Part shown: piece by piece, positions 13,601 through 24,975 of the stretch
Position numbering within the stretch: position 1 is the stretch's first letter
Layout: every line of letters starts with the position of its first letter
Source of the DNA: Nymphalis io
Lineage: Eukaryota; Arthropoda; Insecta; Lepidoptera; Nymphalidae
Assembly (NCBI RefSeq): GCF_905147045.1
Contig: NC_065894.1
Coordinates: 7,973,501 to 8,037,500, forward strand
DNA length: 64,000 bases
Reading direction: 5' to 3'
Notes under the pieces: model-generated
What the model was told of the DNA's origin: nothing
The model's input: the letters and a program-made list of their open reading frames with translations, nothing else
Databases searched by the model: none
Position numbers and translations under genes: made by a program

Positions 13601-13738
13601 ATCTTCCTGTTCTTTTGAAGAGAATGTTTGAAACTTATTCTATAACGTTGCTTCAATGCGGATTTTTAAATAAACGTGAAAGAAATTCATCCGACACAAT
13701 ACGTTTTTTTCCTACGCCGACAGCACATTGAAACACGC
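10651..13738. other. intergenic, no gene identified
   Basis: AT-rich sequence with a CA/AAAC-rich simple tract at about 10808-10858. The longest frame is a 100-codon minus-strand frame at 12548-12850. It has a GC-balanced middle section (around 12650-12800) but no motif I recognise and no clear splice partners, so I do not call it a gene. Confidence 0.5.
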
Positions 13739-13795
13739 CATTAAGCACATGATAGCTCAGGGGTACTTGCTTAGGTTTGAGTCCAAAATCTTGGC
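13739..13795 (-). mobile_element. SINE family B fragment (head region)
   Basis: Reads 'attaagcacatga...tcaggggtacttgcttaggtttgagtcca', matching the minus-strand head of the 21038-21352 copy ('attaagcacatg...ggtgcttgtccgggtttgaatcca'). Only the B-box-proximal part remains. Confidence 0.6.
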
Positions 13796-13920
13796 TTGGC
13801 AGCATGTAATCTATATAGTGCTTATATTATTCAACTAATATATCTATTCTATTTATTAAATTAGTACCGGGGCGACCGAGCTTCAGTCGTCTCTAAAATT
13901 TAGTTAGCGAAAAGCGAAGT

Positions 13921-14219
13921 TACTGGTGGTAGAGCTTTGTGCAAGCTCGTCTGGGTAGATACCACCCACTCATCAGATATTCTACCGCAAAACAGCAGTA
14001 TTTGGTATTGTTGTGTTCCGGTTTGAAGGGTGAGTGAGCCAGTGTAATTACAGGCACAAGGGACATAACATCTTAGTTCCCAAGGTTGGTGGCGCATTGG
14101 TGATGTAGGCGATGGTTAACATTTCTTACAATGCCAATGTCTAAGGGCGTTTGGTGACCACTTACCATCAGGTGGCCCATATGCTCGTCCGCCTTCCTAT
14201 TCTATAAAAAAAAAAAAAA
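13921..14219 (+). mobile_element. SINE-like repeat (family A), full length
   Basis: The best-preserved plus-strand copy. It begins 'tactggtggtagagctttg', runs through 'accacccactcatcagatat', 'gtgagtgagccagtgtaatt' and 'caaggttggtggcgcattgg', and ends 'ttcctattctataaa' followed by a clean A-run. The A tail and lack of coding capacity point to retrotransposition by a LINE partner. No convincing target-site duplication is visible. The 65-codon minus-strand frame here is simply the repeat read backwards. Confidence 0.9.
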
Positions 14220-14699
14220 GAACTCCGGACAGCGCCCGGAACAATAATCTTATTTCCAAGAAAAATCAATAAACATTTAAACACCTAGTCTTGGTCCAAC
14301 CGGACACTATAAATTCTTCAAGTGTCATATCAATCTGATTTATAGTTCATGAAAATGTTCATGATTCAGAAAAAATATACAATAAAAACTTATCACTTTT
14401 TATAATAATTCCTTCAATACTATCAACATAGACGTCAAGCTCACAGCAAATTTACATATATTCGTACCAGGGAAGTGTAAATAATGATCCAGAAATACCA
14501 ATTACGTAGAGGACACGGCACTGGCTCACACCCGAGGAATCTGATGAGAACCACTTTATAAATTAATACAGCGTCATACAAACAACTAACAATTAACAAG
14601 ACTCGTTTTAAATCAAATACTTTATTCGTTATAACAGTAGACCAATCTATTGGTGATGACGTCCAAATACGCACTAGATATTATAATTCAAAATACTTA
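14220..14699. other. intergenic, no gene seen
   Basis: AT-rich spacer between a family-A SINE and a family-C repeat. The 77-codon minus-strand frame has no recognisable domain. Confidence 0.5.
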
Positions 14700-14865
14700 C
14701 CGTCGTAGTCTGATGGGACAACAATTCTACATGACCGGAAAGAGTTCAGGCGCAGGACAAACGGCTGTACGTACTTTCCGAGGTACAAAATGTAGCACTG
14801 CCTAGTTCGACAGCTATTTAGCGTTTCTTGACAATAAACCCAATAACTTTATTGGGCCGACCAAA
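14700..14865 (+). repeat. dispersed repeat family C, partial copy
   Basis: Ordered words 'gtctgatgggac', 'gaccggaaagagttcaggcgcag', 'tactttccgaggtac', 'tttcttgacaataaaccc' and 'attgggccgacc' match the copy at 15480-15765. Reverse-orientation copies lie at 47015-47228 and 53255-53430. The family resembles a very common lepidopteran element with a tRNA-like end; I cannot fix its class. Confidence 0.65.
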
Positions 14866-15479
14866 ACAAATACCGATTATGTTATACATAAAATGTTGTT
14901 ATCTCTTTCTCACGAGATAGTTAAAGACGATAGAAAGTTTTTATTCTTGTAATTAGCTTCTTTTTGATATTTTGTAAAGACACCACACCATTATCGGTTC
15001 CCAAATAATACATTTTCAACGTATACCAATATCTGAATAGTCTTTTATCAAATAAGCCGATATTCTAGAACCATCTGAAATAGGTTAAGTACTTAGGGAA
15101 GAAAGAAAAGGGTGAGTACAAAAGATGCTTTAGGGTTAACTTAAGCCCGAGATAATGATATTGGACCATTTCACGAAAAGGGTACACCAAACCATATCTG
15201 AATTTTAGCTACGTATTCGTGAGCTCAAATTCGGCCTTTAGGTCTTGTAAACAAAAATGATTTTTAGTACTATACTAATTAGGTTTAATATTAAATAACA
15301 TAATAAAAAAAAATATCGAACCCTATCAATTTGTCAATTTGTGTGCTTGTTTGTTATATAACTTGCAAAAATCCGTAGCGAATGTGGAATTTTTGATATG
15401 TGTATTTTTTAATATTATTGAGAATCAGTTCGCTCCGTACTCCGTATCCGTGATAGTTTAAATACAATTATGTATTATA

Positions 15480-15765
15480 TTTGCCCGATCTGGGCAGCCA
15501 ACTGCGCAGGAGGTATCAAAGTGCTTGAGTGTGTGTGCGAACACTGTTGCACTCTCATAATCCGATGGAATCGCAAACCGATAGGACCGTGAAGCGTTTA
15601 AGCGCAAGACTAACGTACGTTCCGAGGCACGTTAGAGTACATACTTCCAGACTCTGGATTGCTACTTAGAATTTCTTGACTGGTATACCCTATAACATTG
15701 TACTGCTCAACCGGGGCATTTAAACCAGGGCTTCGTGATTTGTGGACATATAGACCACTTGACCA
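15480..15765 (+). repeat. dispersed repeat family C, longer copy
   Basis: Begins 'gcccgatctgggcagccaac' and 'gcgcaggaggtatcaaagtg', passes through 'cactctcataatccgatgg', 'gaccgtgaagcgtttaagcg' and 'cgttccgaggcacgtta', and ends in 'gctcaaccggggcatttaaa', a decayed tRNA-like terminus. It is collinear with 14700-14865. It has no coding potential. Confidence 0.65.
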
Positions 15766-18365
15766 TTGAGTCAATCAGTAATAAACAACACAGAATTCAG
15801 ATAAGCAACATTAAACATACAATAAATTTATTGTAAACATATAATCAATACTGTTCAAACTGACAAAACGAATGTGTATATTATACAATTGTATAATGCT
15901 AAGGTTTTAACTTGTTTGTGTGTTTCAACGCCCTCAGGATCTACCTGTCCGATTTTATAAATATTTTATTGACAAAGGATAATACTACAAAATATCGCGT
16001 ACCCACGGCAACGTTGCAGTAACCTTTTACATGTGTCATGTTTGAAAACGCTGGTAGATCAGCGTGGAACGCCTCGTGTAAAGCAGTTTCGTGTATTGAA
16101 ACCCACGCATCATAAAGTATTATTTTTATGTACAAACTATAAAATCAATTCAAAAATAAATTAATGTTTGAATTTATGTGGTATTTAAAATTAGAGCGCT
16201 TAACACGCTCTTTGGACGCGACGCTCTGAAAAGGGAATGAATCACACTGTATTTTCTCACGTAATAAATTTAGCAAAATTATTTGAATACCTGAATGATG
16301 AAAACGTATTATAAATTAAGAAAATAAACATATTATATAATGTATTTTTTTTACTATACAAATATAGTCTATATCAACTGAAGATTTCGGGTTCTTTTCA
16401 TGAGCAATTTATATTTACTTAATTTCTTTTTTTTTTTTAATTCATATCGAGCTTTATGGGGAAACCTGCATAATATGGTGAATGAAATTTTGTTACAGTT
16501 GTATTCCATCGCATCGGATTGAACCGTAAGAGTTATGGAATGAGTTCCAAACCAAGTATGTATCAGAAATATTTTTATTTACCGTTTCACTATTTTCAAT
16601 GGCCGTTTTCATAAAGTTTTCTTTCTTAATACTTTTTTACTTTTCTAAGAGTACTACACGGAACTCGTAACATATTATAGGAAATTATTTTTAAAGAATT
16701 ACATGGTCAGACATTATTTATCGCGGAATAGTTTAGGAATTAAGGTTACCGTTGTCAAAGCCAGAATTAAAAATGTGCCTTGTATTTTTTGCTGCGAGTG
16801 GGTGAAAATGTAAAGTATCGCTGATAAGTCTGAATTTCTTAAAAGTAATAAAAATATTTTGAAGGGCATTATTTATTTTTTGTATAAAATTATCAGATTA
16901 CATAGAACTTTTATTGAGATATACAATTAAATATCAATAATTTTATGTAATATGGTATTAATTTCGTGTAATTTGCATAAATGCGGAGACCTTTTGATTG
17001 ATTCAATATATTGTCTGATAAATCTTTCTCTTCATAAAGATAAAATTTCTTATAATTATTTTTTATAACATGTTTGAACCGTTTCATAATAATTAATAAA
17101 GTGCCCTTCAATAGCAAATTGTCGCCGCTGCCTACGGCTACTAGCCGATATAAAACATACTACAAGTATCATTTTGATTGTGATTGAGCCAACAAGTATA
17201 GGATATAAGTTGTACTAATACCCTTCTATCACATAATCATAAGACAACCTACAAACGAAAAGAGAATAACGCAGAACATCGTTACTTGACTCTGTTTGGA
17301 CACATAGTGATTGTTAAAAATATACCCTTCCAAAATTGAAGGGCACTTTGAAAGTATCTCGTAAATGCATTAAATCGATCGGATATTTTGAAACCAATAA
17401 ATGTTCTCTGCAGTTGCAGCTCGTAAGCATGTTTCACCATTGGCAATAACAATCAAAGAACGATAAGCATAACATGTGACGGATTCATGTTTGTGTGACC
17501 TTCAATGTTGCCAATATCGAAATTCGATTGCTTGGAATATTGTCAAAATTATAAACTCATGCAGTACCTACGGGTTGTATTTTATATTTTATATTTGAAT
17601 ATCACTTTTTAAGAACTTAAAAATAATATGATTATAAATTTATTTTTAATTTTTTATCTAGCTAAAACATGCAAAAATAATGTATCATAATTAAAGTGTT
17701 GCAATTTATACAGCAGCATTTCAAAAAAATTAGAAATGAAAAAAAAAAGTAAATTCTAAAAAAGACATTCAATCTATTCTGTGGTTGGTTATTAAACATC
17801 TCAGCACACATTGAAACATCACACTCTTAAGTCAAGGCAATAATGCCTATAATGCAATATAAAATATAAAGTTACACTCAGACAAAAACCAGACAATTTA
17901 CATAACTGCTCGTAAACGCTATCACCGCATAGCTGTGTTACTTTAACAAATGGTCAAGTAATTTTAAGCTCTCTGATTTTACATTTACAGTTTAAATTGG
18001 TATGGTATATTAAAAAGGTAGATTATAACATTCGCGATGTCTCCGGTCGGCCTTGTTCGCCACGTGCTCTCGTATAACACTAACGATAACTTGTCCTACA
18101 TTGCAGACAGAAGGTTAAGCGATTTGGCTGATGCATTGTCTTGGGATTAATGAACTGTTGGTCATGTTGGCCGGATTGTATTATTTACATACATAAGCGA
18201 GTTTTATTGAACCGATTTTAAAATATAGGCGAATGTTTTGTATTTTGTTAATTTGTAAAAAAGTACTTATATTATTAAAAATGCAGTTTTTCAGATTTAT
18301 AAAGTATAATTTTCATTGTAAACTAGCTATACGAGGTTATATTTTTGTATAAAATAGGTACGCGA
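15766..18365. other. intergenic, no gene seen
   Basis: AT-rich. Contains a possible small MITE (17098-17349) and an isolated 37-codon GC-balanced frame at 18037-18150 that I cannot place. Nothing else supports a gene. Confidence 0.5.
17098..17349. mobile_element. possible 252-bp MITE with 15-bp terminal inverted repeats
   Basis: The word aaagtgcccttcaat at 17098-17112 is exactly complementary to 17335-17349. A related single word (gaagggcatta) lies at about 16861. The interval has no coding potential. I see no clear target-site duplication, so the transposon reading is tentative. Confidence 0.4.
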
Positions 18366-18644
18366 AATGCCACCACATGTCTAATGGGCTACCTGGTGGT
18401 AAGTGCTCACCAACGCCCGTAGATATTAGCCCTGTAAGAAATATTAAACATTCCTCCCTTCGCCAATGCTTCACCAACCTTGAGAATTAAGATGCTGTGT
18501 TTCCAGTGCCTGTAGCTATACTGCATCACTCTCTTCAAACCGGAACAATACTTACTATTGGTATTGCGGTTTGGCGGCACAGTATGTGATGAGTGGGTGT
18601 TACCTAATACCTATCTAGGCGGGTAGGCACAAAGCCCTACCACT
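18366..18644 (-). mobile_element. SINE-like repeat (family A), near full length, old
   Basis: Minus-strand copy with 'gggctacctggtggtaagtg', 'caccaacgcccgtagatatt', 'cttcaaaccggaacaata' and a final 'gcacaaagccctaccac'. Several internal differences from the 13921 copy indicate age. Confidence 0.8.
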
Positions 18645-20596
18645 AAGTAAAAATACCACACATACATACAAGGAGTATGTATGACTACTGGTATGATTAA
18701 TTGCAATTTATTTTTGATTGATTTAATACGAAAAAAACTATTTGTAAATGAACAATATATATATTATCGGAATAAGTTTAATATAGTAATTTCCTGAGTT
18801 TCTTTTTCGTCTTGTTAAAATATTCATTTTAAAACGAGTTTAACTTTTACTTATGTGATAGATTTGTAAAATTCAAGACACAAAAGTGTCAAATAGTAGA
18901 AAATAAACACGTTGGATAAAGTTTATATTAGTTTTGATTAAATCTTAGACTTTATGATATGTAGGTACTCATATATATGTATTACTTTTAGATAGTAGGT
19001 GCTATTAAGCTATAAAGTTGACATAACACACAAGAATTCATCCTCTAGTTTTGGTGAGTTGCACAAGACATAGATAGCGTCTTAGATTATGTTTAGTAGG
19101 TATTTTTATTAAATTAAAATGTACAATGTCTATTGGTGACAGAAGGTTTGGTTCATTTGTAGCCTAGAGGATCAGAATTGCGATTCAAAGAGGAAATGCT
19201 GTGTTTGAAAATTCTTGCCACTGGAATAATAGGCAAGGCAAGGCATTAATGAAAATAATGAAATGTTTATAAGTTTATTTATTACCTACATAGTACATAG
19301 TTATAACCTATAACAAATTAATTTAATTAATATTTTTTTGAAGACTAATCCATAATTCGAGTAGTAATAAATAATTGTCTATCACGGATCTATACGCAAA
19401 AAATCTTCTATTATTAATAATTTTTAAACTTTTTATACATTAAAGTACCTATTTAAGTGCGACTTGAAATTGAAAATCGAGATTTTCTTTAAGATATTTA
19501 ATTTACATAGTTAATGATAGAAATCAAAGTATGTAGTAAGTTAGACAATCTGATCTTGTTTAAATAAATATAAAGTGCGCTTGTATACTAACTTGAAACG
19601 AAGTTATGTTAAGTTATTTAAACTAATTAATTTATTTAAATACTACTCATGCTATGAGACTTATTTAAATAAACCTATCCGTTAGCCGATCATTTTTTTA
19701 ATTACATAAAAATTTATCAACGTAATCTCCAATATACATATGTATGACTATTACGATAATTCGTATTAAATAGACACTAATGAAAATCTGTTACTAAGGC
19801 ACTGTAAAAACACCCAATAAAAATAATGGTCTTATTTAAAAAAAATCTTTTCGTTTTTCGCCAACACTTGTCATGTTACAGGCGCTCGCGCATTCTAGGT
19901 ACGAAATAGAAAGCCCGCCTAATAGGTCAATGAACTTTCAACCGAGCATCAATCCACTATTTATCAAAAACGCGTCTAGAGTTTAAGCTAGGAACTAACT
20001 CAGATTCAATTCTTGATAAAGAAAACTAATTCAAAATATTCTAGAATAATTTACCTATATATATATATATATATTAGCTCACATAATTTCATCATGCTAG
20101 TCGTTTTATGTGATTTCATGTTATGTAGATAATGCAAAAAATATAGTACTACAAATCTCCATAAAAATAGAAAGTACAAGGCCGCGCTGTCTCATTCGAA
20201 CTTGATATAAACTAACGGAGAGATTCGACGCTTGAATTTAACAAGCAAAGAAGGTTCTGCTATACTAATGGAATTAAGCAGCATTTGATTTTTCAGATCA
20301 ATTTATACTTTTGAACGATTTCACACCTTCGTGATGAAAATAATAAAAATATGATCTATATGTTATCGTTTTGTTCGAATTATATTGAAACATGCAAAAT
20401 TTAGTGGTAGAAGTTCGTCTAGATCTAATAGAAAATATTAATAAGGAACAGTCAATATCACGGTCAAAAAAAAAATCTGAAGCTCGAATTAAAATTAATT
20501 GCGAATTGCTTAATATATATAATTCTTCTGTACGTGTGTTTGTCACCTAACTCCTTCTAAGGCTAGACTGATTTGACAAACTTAGTCCAAATATTC
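18645..20596. other. intergenic, no gene seen
   Basis: AT-rich sequence with a short (TA)n run near 20056-20074. No exon-like segment is visible. Confidence 0.55.
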
Positions 20597-21527
20597 ACCA
20601 CTAACGAGATGTTGTTTTATAGTCCACTAAATAAAGAAACTTTTAGCATGAGACAAAAAAAAGCTGTCAGTAAAAAGTTATGACTGCATGAAAAATAATA
20701 ATAGTTTTTTTTGCTTTACTGTTTATTTAAATACTTTTTAATTGTGCACAGGTAGTTAGTTACTCTTTATGCCGCCCTAATGATGATTTATAAATAACCC
20801 CGCAAACAATGAAAATAACACTCTTTTTATCCCTTTCGCACTTAGCAAATAATGCGCTGGAGCACTAACACAATCGGTTTTTACCTGAGTGCCTGGAGTA
20901 GTACCCAGGTATCTGGTACTTCTTGAAACAAGCGTGTTTTCTTTCTTTCGGACCTTTGATCAAAATCTATATCAGCGAAAACCTAACACGGGACACCAAG
21001 CGGCATGACATAACATGCGTAGTTTAGTTCGAAATGTACAGTACAGTAAGCGCCTGTTAATGTCCAACTGTTAGGCTAAGTCCTCCTCTCCCTTTTGAGC
21101 AGGGAGAAGGTTTGGAGCTTATTCCACCACGCTGATTCAATGTGGGTTGGTAGAATACACTTGTGGATAATTTCAATGAAATTAGACATATGCCTGTTTC
21201 CTCACGATTTTTTCCTTCACCGTCAAGCACGAGATGAATTATAAACACAAATTAAGCACATGAAAATTCAGTGGTGCTTGTCCGGGTTTGAATCCACGAT
21301 CATCGGTTAAGATTCACGCGTTCTAACCACTAGGTCATCTCGGCTCTTTGGTGTTCGAAATGTGCGATGGGCAGAATTTCATTAACGATATTTTTCGCAT
21401 AAAAGGGTCACAAACGTAACTTTTCATTAATTATAACTTTTTACTGACTGCATATTTTTTGTTGCGGTCTGATTATAATGACTCAGTACTTAGCAGACTA
21501 TTTTATTAAATAAATCTCGTTAGTAGT
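20597..21527. mobile_element. candidate foldback/TIR DNA element interrupted by a SINE
   Basis: The left arm (20597-20700) carries 'caccactaacgagat', 'ttttatagtc', 'agacaaaaaa' and 'gtcagtaaaaagttat'. The right arm (about 21400-21527) carries the same words, in the same spacing, on the opposite strand: 'atctcgttagtagtg', 'gactattttatt', 'ttttttgttgcggtct' and 'ataactttttactgac'. Between them is a non-coding interior and an inserted family-B SINE. This is the expected structure of a non-autonomous terminal-inverted-repeat element, but the arms are imperfect. Confidence 0.5.
21038..21352 (-). mobile_element. tRNA-headed SINE (family B), full length, with target-site duplication
   Basis: Best copy of the family. 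On the minus strand the head reads 'agccgagatgacctagtggt...aacgcgtgaatc' (A-box-like) and 'ggattcaaacccgg' (B-box-like), followed by the 'tttataattcatctcgtgctt' and 'cctcacgat'-type body. An identical 11-bp word, gttcgaaatgt, lies at 21027-21037 and 21353-21363 and is a credible target-site duplication. The insertion sits inside the candidate foldback element. Confidence 0.85.
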
Positions 21528-21547
21528 GGACAGAGAGAGTGAGAGAG

Positions 21548-21700
21548 TTCGGTCCACCTGGCTGGCCTAGGCCAGTCTGGGTACGGGCCTCGAGGTTGCC
21601 CCCTTTACCCGGGCTGCTCCTCCTCGACGGTCCTGACCGTCGCGTCATTTCATTCTGGCCCAAAGGGCCAGGGTCTCAATGACCCAGTGGCTGTCTATTA
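21548..21700 (-). mobile_element. GC-rich retroelement fragment (family D), copy 1
   Basis: Shares long words with 24388-24520: 'cctaggccagtc', 'gtacgggcctcg', 'ggttgccccctttacccggg', 'ggccagggtct' and 'atgacccagtgg'. On the minus strand the shared block translates to GKGGN(L/P)EAR-type sequence, so it looks like the end of a retroelement frame or its 3' region. The element class is not identified. Confidence 0.6.
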
Positions 21701-24387
21701 AATCGGTTCATTAGTGGACATTTTTGGTCATTCTCCTTTTTAGTGTTGGACACGGTAGGTGGCGCTGCTGTCGGTATGTCACCAAATGAATAAATGTCTG
21801 TATTTCAGGACGACGTCTGCCGGGTTTACTAGACTTATTTATAATGGTTGTGAAATGCAGAATTCGAATTTGTCACAATTTGCCAAAAAATATTATACAG
21901 CACTTTGCAGCAGTGTTTATACATAGCGACTTTCAGCCGGATATTGATTTACTGTCCGGTGTTCACATCCAACGTTAAGCTAATTAGGCCGGATATCCGA
22001 TTTATCATTATAGTTATGTTTGTTAAAACTGTTAATTTAAAATCTTATGGACTTAAAGAAATCGTATTTTGAAATGTTCCTATGAAGGATCAATCATTAG
22101 TCTATTATTTTTAAATAAATGCAATTTTGATGTAAACAAAAATGCAGTGCTTTAACAGAATTGGCTTGGATTCAATGAAATTAAACAAAATGAAATTCTG
22201 ACATTTCCGATTGTCTTTTGACATTTCTATTAAAAGCACACAAAAGCTTTATATCAACTTCAAACAGACAGCAAAAATAAATTTAAACTTTAAATTGTCC
22301 TACCTAGTGATTTTTAGCGAGCAGTTATAACCGTGACTGCGTTCGACACTAGACCTTGGACTTGCTTAATTTTCAAGAATTAAAAAAAAACAACATATGA
22401 AAACTACTTCAAATATTTTATCAAATTGTAGGTTCGGTATTTTCTCGGCTAATCGACGCTGATGAATCAACAGATATATACTTATATAGCTACCTGCTCG
22501 TGCAAGAAAACTGCGTGAGAAATTTTACTTCGTTAAAACTCTATACATTTGTGTATTACAGCGCTACACCGTATATAAGGTATAACATAAGCGATTAATA
22601 TACAATTATTATATACTATTTACATAATAATTATGTAAATAGTATATATTAATACAATTTTCGGGCCTCAAAGCAACAGCTCCTTTTGCCTATTATGAAA
22701 ACAAACATGAACTGCAACGCGTTGGACGAGAACTGGTAGTTATTCATAAAAATATTAAGACTATATACGCAAAAGACAGTAAATATAATAGCTATAAGTA
22801 AATAATTTCGAACTTATAACGTTCTCATTTTATTATGTATTCGCTTGGCTTACAACTATAGACGTCCTTATCATTTAATTTTCATTACACTGAGTGACGT
22901 GGTTTGTTTTGTTCTCATTTATAAAGGTTGTATTAGATTATATGACGGTAGCGGTCGCGCGACGCTATATGTCGTCACGTCATATACATAATATACATTC
23001 TATGTAAATATTATTCAGGACTATTGTGTGATGTGTAACTGACCTATCTTCACTCGGTTTTAATTATAACTAGGAAATAGCTCTATTGAAATAGTTGAGT
23101 ATTTGCAACTTAGATTTAACCACGGTGCGGTGCGTAAATGTCCACGGCTGGGCAAATACTTCTTCTCACGTTGAGAAGAAGTTTTAGCACATTTATCTAG
23201 ATTTGAATCTGAGTTATTCCGTGGTGTTCGTGTACGCGTCTATCCGTGGACTTTCCACTGGCAATATCGGAACTCGAATATTTATTAAACATATATAATA
23301 ATTAACTTCTATGAACGACTTAAGACATGGCACCCAATGTCAGCCATATAAAATTTTGATGATGCCATGATGATCTAATGGACACAGATACAATTCTATA
23401 GAGTCAACTACTAATAAATATACAAATGCATAAGGTACTTCTTCAATTGCGGCGTAAAAATATGAATATAAAAAAAGTTAATTTTTTGTTATTCACATTA
23501 TATTCTGTGCAGTAATTTTTCATGTGTGAAGTAAAAGGTGCAATGAAAGTAATATCGTGTTTAAGACGTATTTAAATATTCAACACCACAATGTATGTGT
23601 ATACATTTATAACATTGCTTAAGTATCATTCTAATTTTAAAAGTTTTTTTTTTCTAAACTATTATTTTTATGTACCTATTTTAACTTTTTAGTATTTTAT
23701 TTAATTAAATAATAATTGAGCCACGAGTGTAGCGCGTGGTAATTTATATTTAACAGTTAAAAGGACGACGATAATATATGTTTTGAAATTATATTAATTG
23801 AAATTGAAAGATTATTAGACCTATTGAAATTTAATTTAGAAAAATAATATCATGAGCCTAAAAAATTGTTTAAAAAGATTGAGAAAAAAGGTAAAAATAT
23901 GAAGGCACAAAAAAGTAAAAAGAGGATGCGTTCTATTTTTAAACTCTTTGAATTGTATAAATCTGTTTCCTTTTTCTATTTATAAATATCGGTGAATCGA
24001 AGTTAGCCCCTGATTTGTGACCGTTAAGAGTAATTATGCAAGCCTCACGGTTGCGAGTCGACGACGGACAGACCGCGACTATCAGGGGCTCCCTCTAAAG
24101 TGTTGTTCCCTCGAGGTCATTCGTGTGTCGATATCGATATATTAAATACTTTAATAAATTAAGAAAAAAAAATGCAATTTTATTTTTATACGACCTTTTT
24201 ATCAAAATATTCGCTTTAATTACATATAATTGTATGTTACTAAAAACATAAAAAAATGAGTTCAAAATAAGCACAAAACCATAAATTATTTTTAAAACAA
24301 TTCATAAAAACCTTTCAGCAAATCTTCCAAAATATGCATAAATATTTTAAAATATTTTAAGTAATAGATGTGAGGTGCATATATTCG
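21701..24387. other. intergenic, one long palindrome
   Basis: AT-rich sequence with no gene seen. It includes the 18-bp perfect hairpin at 22610-22648. A separated 10-bp inverted repeat (agcccctgat at 24004-24013 against 24080-24089) bounds a GC-richer patch. Confidence 0.55.
22610..22648. repeat. 18-bp perfect hairpin with 3-nt loop
   Basis: Positions 22610-22627 are exactly complementary to 22631-22648 (ttatgtaaatagtatata), with loop TAA. It is AT-rich but too long to be a casual match. It is prone to cruciform or foldback structure. Confidence 0.85.
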
Positions 24388-24975
24388 GTCCTCCTGAGCG
24401 GCCTAGGCCAGTCAAGGTACGGGCCTCGGGGTTGCCCCCTTTACCCGGGCTATTCCTCACCGTCAGATTTTTTCTTACGCGTCTTTCCATTTTAGCCCAA
24501 TGAGGCCAGGGTCTCCATGACCCAGTGGGTATTGTCGTAGTAGTATATTGTCGTATAGGTTGTTGATGTCCGGTGGTTGTTGTCGTCCTATCGTCAGTCC
24601 AAATCGTCGTCTTCGTCCTCGATGCCCGCATCGGAGCAGATGGGCGGCGACAGTAGGAGCTCAGGAGGCAAAGGACGCTCCTCAGGTGGTCTAGCGTGTA
24701 GTGGTGCTATACCGTGGAGGTGCACGCTCGCACTGCTGTCCGCTCTAGCGAATAGCGTGCGCGCGAGATGGCGGACGAACTCCTCCACGGTGGGCATCCA
24801 TGTGAGGTGCCAGCAGATTACAATAAAGCTTCTGCATCTCGATCAGTAGATGTCGTAAGAATTAAAGAACTATGGGAAGAGGCGAGGAAATAACCCACGA
24901 TCAACAGCATTCCCAAGGCGAGTAGGCGTCAGGCGGCAAGCCGTAAAAGACTGCTAAGTCTTTTTTATGTACCAT
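24388..24975 (-). mobile_element. GC-rich retroelement fragment (family D), copy 2, with broken ORF
   Basis: A GC-rich island in AT-rich DNA. The left part repeats the 21548-21700 block. On the minus strand two overlapping frames (24797-24594 and 24631-24347) lie in different phases. The first reads VEEFVRHLARTLFARAD, then a Pro/Leu-rich stretch and an acidic EDEDDDLD tail. The second continues through a Thr-rich stretch into GKGGNPEARTLTGLG. The continuity implies one coding sequence broken by an indel. I do not recognise a catalytic domain; it could be the gag-like or terminal part of a retroelement. Confidence 0.55.

Noticed and set aside
13900..14097. 65-codon minus-strand frame, with near-identical frames at 43060-43317 and 44458-44703
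   Set aside because: The similarity is due to three copies of the family-A SINE-like repeat, not a protein family.
24004..24089. 10-bp inverted repeat around a GC-richer patch as a structured RNA
   Set aside because: The stem is short with a 66-base loop, and no known RNA class fits.
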